NCBI GenBank assembly: GCA_004554105.1
Contig: SFNW01000015.1
Span: forward strand, 1 to 23,570
DNA from: Clostridiales bacterium
GTDB lineage: Bacteria; Bacillota; Clostridia; Oscillospirales; CAG-272
Direction: 5' to 3'
DNA length: 23,570 bases
In this document: positions 21,828-23,570 of the stretch, one piece after another
Numbering within the stretch: the first letter of the stretch is position 1
Layout: each line of letters begins with the position of its first letter
Program-made: the position numbers and the translations under genes
Notes under the pieces: model-generated
Seen by the model: the letters and a program-made list of their open reading frames with translations, nothing else
Told to the model about the DNA's origin: nothing
The model's database searches: none

Positions 21828-23267
21828 ATGCTGCTTTATAATTCACTGACCAGACAAAGAGAAGAATTTGTACCGAACGAGCCGGGCAAGGTCAAGATGT
21901 ACACCTGCGGACCGACGGTCTATCACTATGCGCACATCGGCAACCTGCGCAGCTATATCATGGAGGACGTACTCGAAAAGTATCTCCGCTACATAGGCTA
22001 CGACGTGACCCGCGTCATGAACATCACCGACGTCGGGCATCTGTCGAGCGACGCCGACACGGGCGAGGACAAGATGCTCAAGGGCGCGCGCCGCGAGCAT
22101 AAGACGGTCATGGAGATTGCGAAATTCTACACCGATGCGTTCTTCGACGACTGCAAAAAGCTCAACATCAAGACCCCCGATGTCGTCGCCCCCGCGACCT
22201 CCTGCGTGGACGAGTTTATCCGCGTCATCGAGGGGCTGCTCGAAAAGGGCTTTGCCTACGAAGCGGGCGGCAATATCTATTTCGACACCTCCAAGCTGAA
22301 GCAGTATTATGTGTTCAACGATTTCCGCGAGGAGGACCTCGAGGTCGGCGTGCGCGAGGGCGTCGAAGAGGACGGCAACAAGCGCAACAAAGCCGACTTC
22401 GTGCTTTGGTTTACAAAGTCCAAGTTTGACGACCAGGAGTTGAAATGGGACAGCCCCTTCGGCGTCGGCTATCCGGGCTGGCACATCGAATGCTCCTGCA
22501 TCAGCATGAAATATCTCGGTGAAAAGCTCGATATTCACTGCGGCGGCATCGACAACGCCTTCCCCCACCACACCAATGAAATCGCGCAGAGCGAAGCCTA
22601 TCTCGGGCATAAATGGTGCAACTACTGGTTCCATGTTCACCACCTGAATACCAATTCGGGCAAGATGAGCAAGTCGAGCGGCGAGTTTCTGACGGTTTCG
22701 CTGCTCGAGAGCAAGGGCTACAACCCGCTTGTCTACAGACTGTTCTGCCTGCAGTCGCATTACCGCAAGTCGCTGGTCTTCTCCTACGAAAACCTCGACA
22801 ACGCGGCGGCGGCGTACAACAAGATTGTCGCCCGCCTGCTCGCCCTGCTGAAGGAGTCGCCGAGCGAGGTCGACCGCGCGGCGTTCGACGCGCTGAAAGC
22901 AAACTTCTGCGCGGCGCTCGACAGCGACCTCAACACCTCGCTCAGCGTCACGGCAATCTACGATGTGCTGAAAGCCGACACTACCCCCGCGACCAAGCTC
23001 GCGCTGATTGAGGACTTCGACCGCGTGCTCGGTCTTGACCTCGTTCCCGCCGCGCGTCGTGCGCTCGAGAGCGAAAAAGCGGCAGCAAAGGCGGCTTCGA
23101 GCGACCCGTTCGTCGCCGAAATCGAGGCAAAAATCGCGGAGCGTGCCGCGGCGAAGAAAGCCAAGGACTATGCAAAAGCCGACGCGATTCGCGCCGAGCT
23201 GCTTGAAAAGGGCGTCGTCCTCGAGGATACCCCGCAAGGGACGAAGTATAAGATCGAAGCGAAATAA
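21828..23267 (+). CDS. cysS: Cysteinyl-tRNA synthetase
   Basis: Class I enzyme that charges tRNA-Cys. The 479-residue product has the class signature HIGN (36-39) within CGPTVYHYAHIGN, and KMSKS (279-283). The zinc ligands that select cysteine are present: Cys27, Cys222 in WHIECS, His247 and Glu251 in FPHHTNEIAQSE. The C-terminal helical anticodon-binding region includes a typical AKKAKDYAKADAIRAELLEKGV end. GGAG about 9 nt upstream serves the ATG. In B. subtilis mrnC and rlmB follow; here the operon seems to end. Confidence 0.98.
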   Translation: MLLYNSLTRQREEFVPNEPGKVKMYTCGPTVYHYAHIGNLRSYIMEDVLEKYLRYIGYDVTRVMNITDVGHLSSDADTGEDKMLKGARREHKTVMEIAKFYTDAFFDDCKKLNIKTPDVVAPATSCVDEFIRVIEGLLEKGFAYEAGGNIYFDTSKLKQYYVFNDFREEDLEVGVREGVEEDGNKRNKADFVLWFTKSKFDDQELKWDSPFGVGYPGWHIECSCISMKYLGEKLDIHCGGIDNAFPHHTNEIAQSEAYLGHKWCNYWFHVHHLNTNSGKMSKSSGEFLTVSLLESKGYNPLVYRLFCLQSHYRKSLVFSYENLDNAAAAYNKIVARLLALLKESPSEVDRAAFDALKANFCAALDSDLNTSLSVTAIYDVLKADTTPATKLALIEDFDRVLGLDLVPAARRALESEKAAAKAASSDPFVAEIEAKIAERAAAKKAKDYAKADAIRAELLEKGVVLEDTPQGTKYKIEAK

Positions 23268-23312
23268 GCGAAAACGCCTTCCCGAAATGGCAGGTGTTCG
23301 TAAAACAGTTTA

Positions 23313-23339
23313 ATTCCCGGCAGTAATTTCTGCGGGAAT
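23313..23339 (+). terminator. Probable terminator of cysE-cysS
   Basis: ATTCCCGGCAG (23313-23323) and CTGCGGGAAT (23330-23339) pair with one bulged G around a TAATTT loop. The T-run after it is poor, so termination may be partial or the hairpin may have another role. The rest of 23268-23418 is AT-rich. TTGCAC (23344-23349) and TATATG (23367-23372), 17 bp apart, form a weak candidate promoter for the next gene. Confidence 0.5.
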
Positions 23340-23418
23340 ATTCTTGCACATATTGAAGCCGTATGATATATGATTAAACAGACCGATAAACTTGAATTTG
23401 ACAAAGGAGTGTGATTGT

Positions 23419-23570
23419 ATGAAAAAGTTGATAGCATTAGTTTTAGCATTGTTCTGTGTGGTTGGATTGATTGGCTGTTCTGCAAACAAGGTTGACAAGA
23501 ATGCACCTGTTTTTAAGACAGAAAATATCACTCGCATCACATTCCATACTCGGCTGGCAAAAGCTGCCTA
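23419..23570 (+). CDS. Putative lipoprotein, N-terminal part only (cut by window end)
   Basis: An ATG at 23419 with AAAGGAG at 23403-23409 opens a frame that stays open to the end of the window (50 complete codons). It encodes MKKLIALVLALFCVVGLIGC, a signal peptide with the lipobox LIGC, so Cys20 would be acylated and the protein held on the outer face of the membrane. The mature part seen (SANKVDKNAPVFKTENITR onward) matches no family I recognise. Codons are AT-rich (ttg, tta, gca, aag), unlike the GC-ending codons of all its neighbours, which may reflect recent transfer. Confidence 0.75.
   Translation, partial: MKKLIALVLALFCVVGLIGCSANKVDKNAPVFKTENITRITFHTRLAKAA

Noticed and set aside
16235..23308. 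Identical 14-mer (TGTTCGTAAAACAG) before repeat copy 4 and after cysS
   Set aside because: About one shared 14-mer is expected by chance in a window of this size, and nothing else around the two sites matches.
1..23570. tRNA, rRNA, CRISPR array, phage or transposase genes
   Set aside because: None were recognised on either strand. The only repeats are the hairpin elements listed.

Overview
The window is a dense stretch of bacterial chromosome, by eye about 60% GC in the coding parts. Gene families, gene order and strong Shine-Dalgarno sites point to the Firmicutes, class Clostridia. The GC content, the style of the SLH domains and the short CTCCCTC-type intergenic repeats suggest a gut or other anaerobic Oscillospirales-like organism; this last step is inference. 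Nearly all genes are housekeeping, and no phage, transposase, CRISPR array, tRNA or rRNA was seen.

Layout. (1) 1-3909, plus strand: mnmG, rsmG and a ParB-family gene (probably noc), the conserved block that lies near the origin in many Firmicutes. (2) 3910-7948: a minus-strand pair with separate promoters and terminators. It encodes a secreted SLH-anchored GH43 glycosidase and a membrane-anchored M23-type protein that has lost histidines of the usual active site. (3) 8066-20995, plus strand: a perfect-consensus promoter, then yicC, remA, gmk, rpoZ, priA, def, fmt, a membrane zinc metallopeptidase, rsmB, rlmN, prpC, prkC and rsgA. This matches the yloC-to-rsgA order of Bacillus subtilis, except that coaBC is absent and the metallopeptidase is added. 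(4) 21015-23340: a new promoter, cysE, cysS and a probable terminator. (5) From 23341: an AT-rich leader and the start of a lipoprotein gene cut by the window end.

How the genes fit together. mnmG, rsmG, rsmB, rlmN, def, fmt, rsgA and cysS serve tRNA and rRNA modification, protein N-terminal formylation and deformylation, ribosome maturation and aminoacylation. gmk, rpoZ and priA serve nucleotide supply, transcription and replication restart. prpC and prkC form the phosphatase/PASTA-kinase pair that senses the cell wall. remA and the ParB-family protein are DNA-binding architectural proteins. cysE and cysS link cysteine synthesis to its charging on tRNA.

The most unusual structure is a roughly 105-bp intergenic repeat present four times in the same orientation (25-128, 4041-4147, 12608-12711, 16248-16356). 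Each copy folds into four short hairpins, and the stems of the two inner hairpins differ between copies while keeping complementarity. Two copies lie inside the long operon. Other points of interest are a bulged inverted repeat before the ParB-family gene, a parS-like palindrome at the prkC/rsgA junction, and the active-site losses in the M23 protein.
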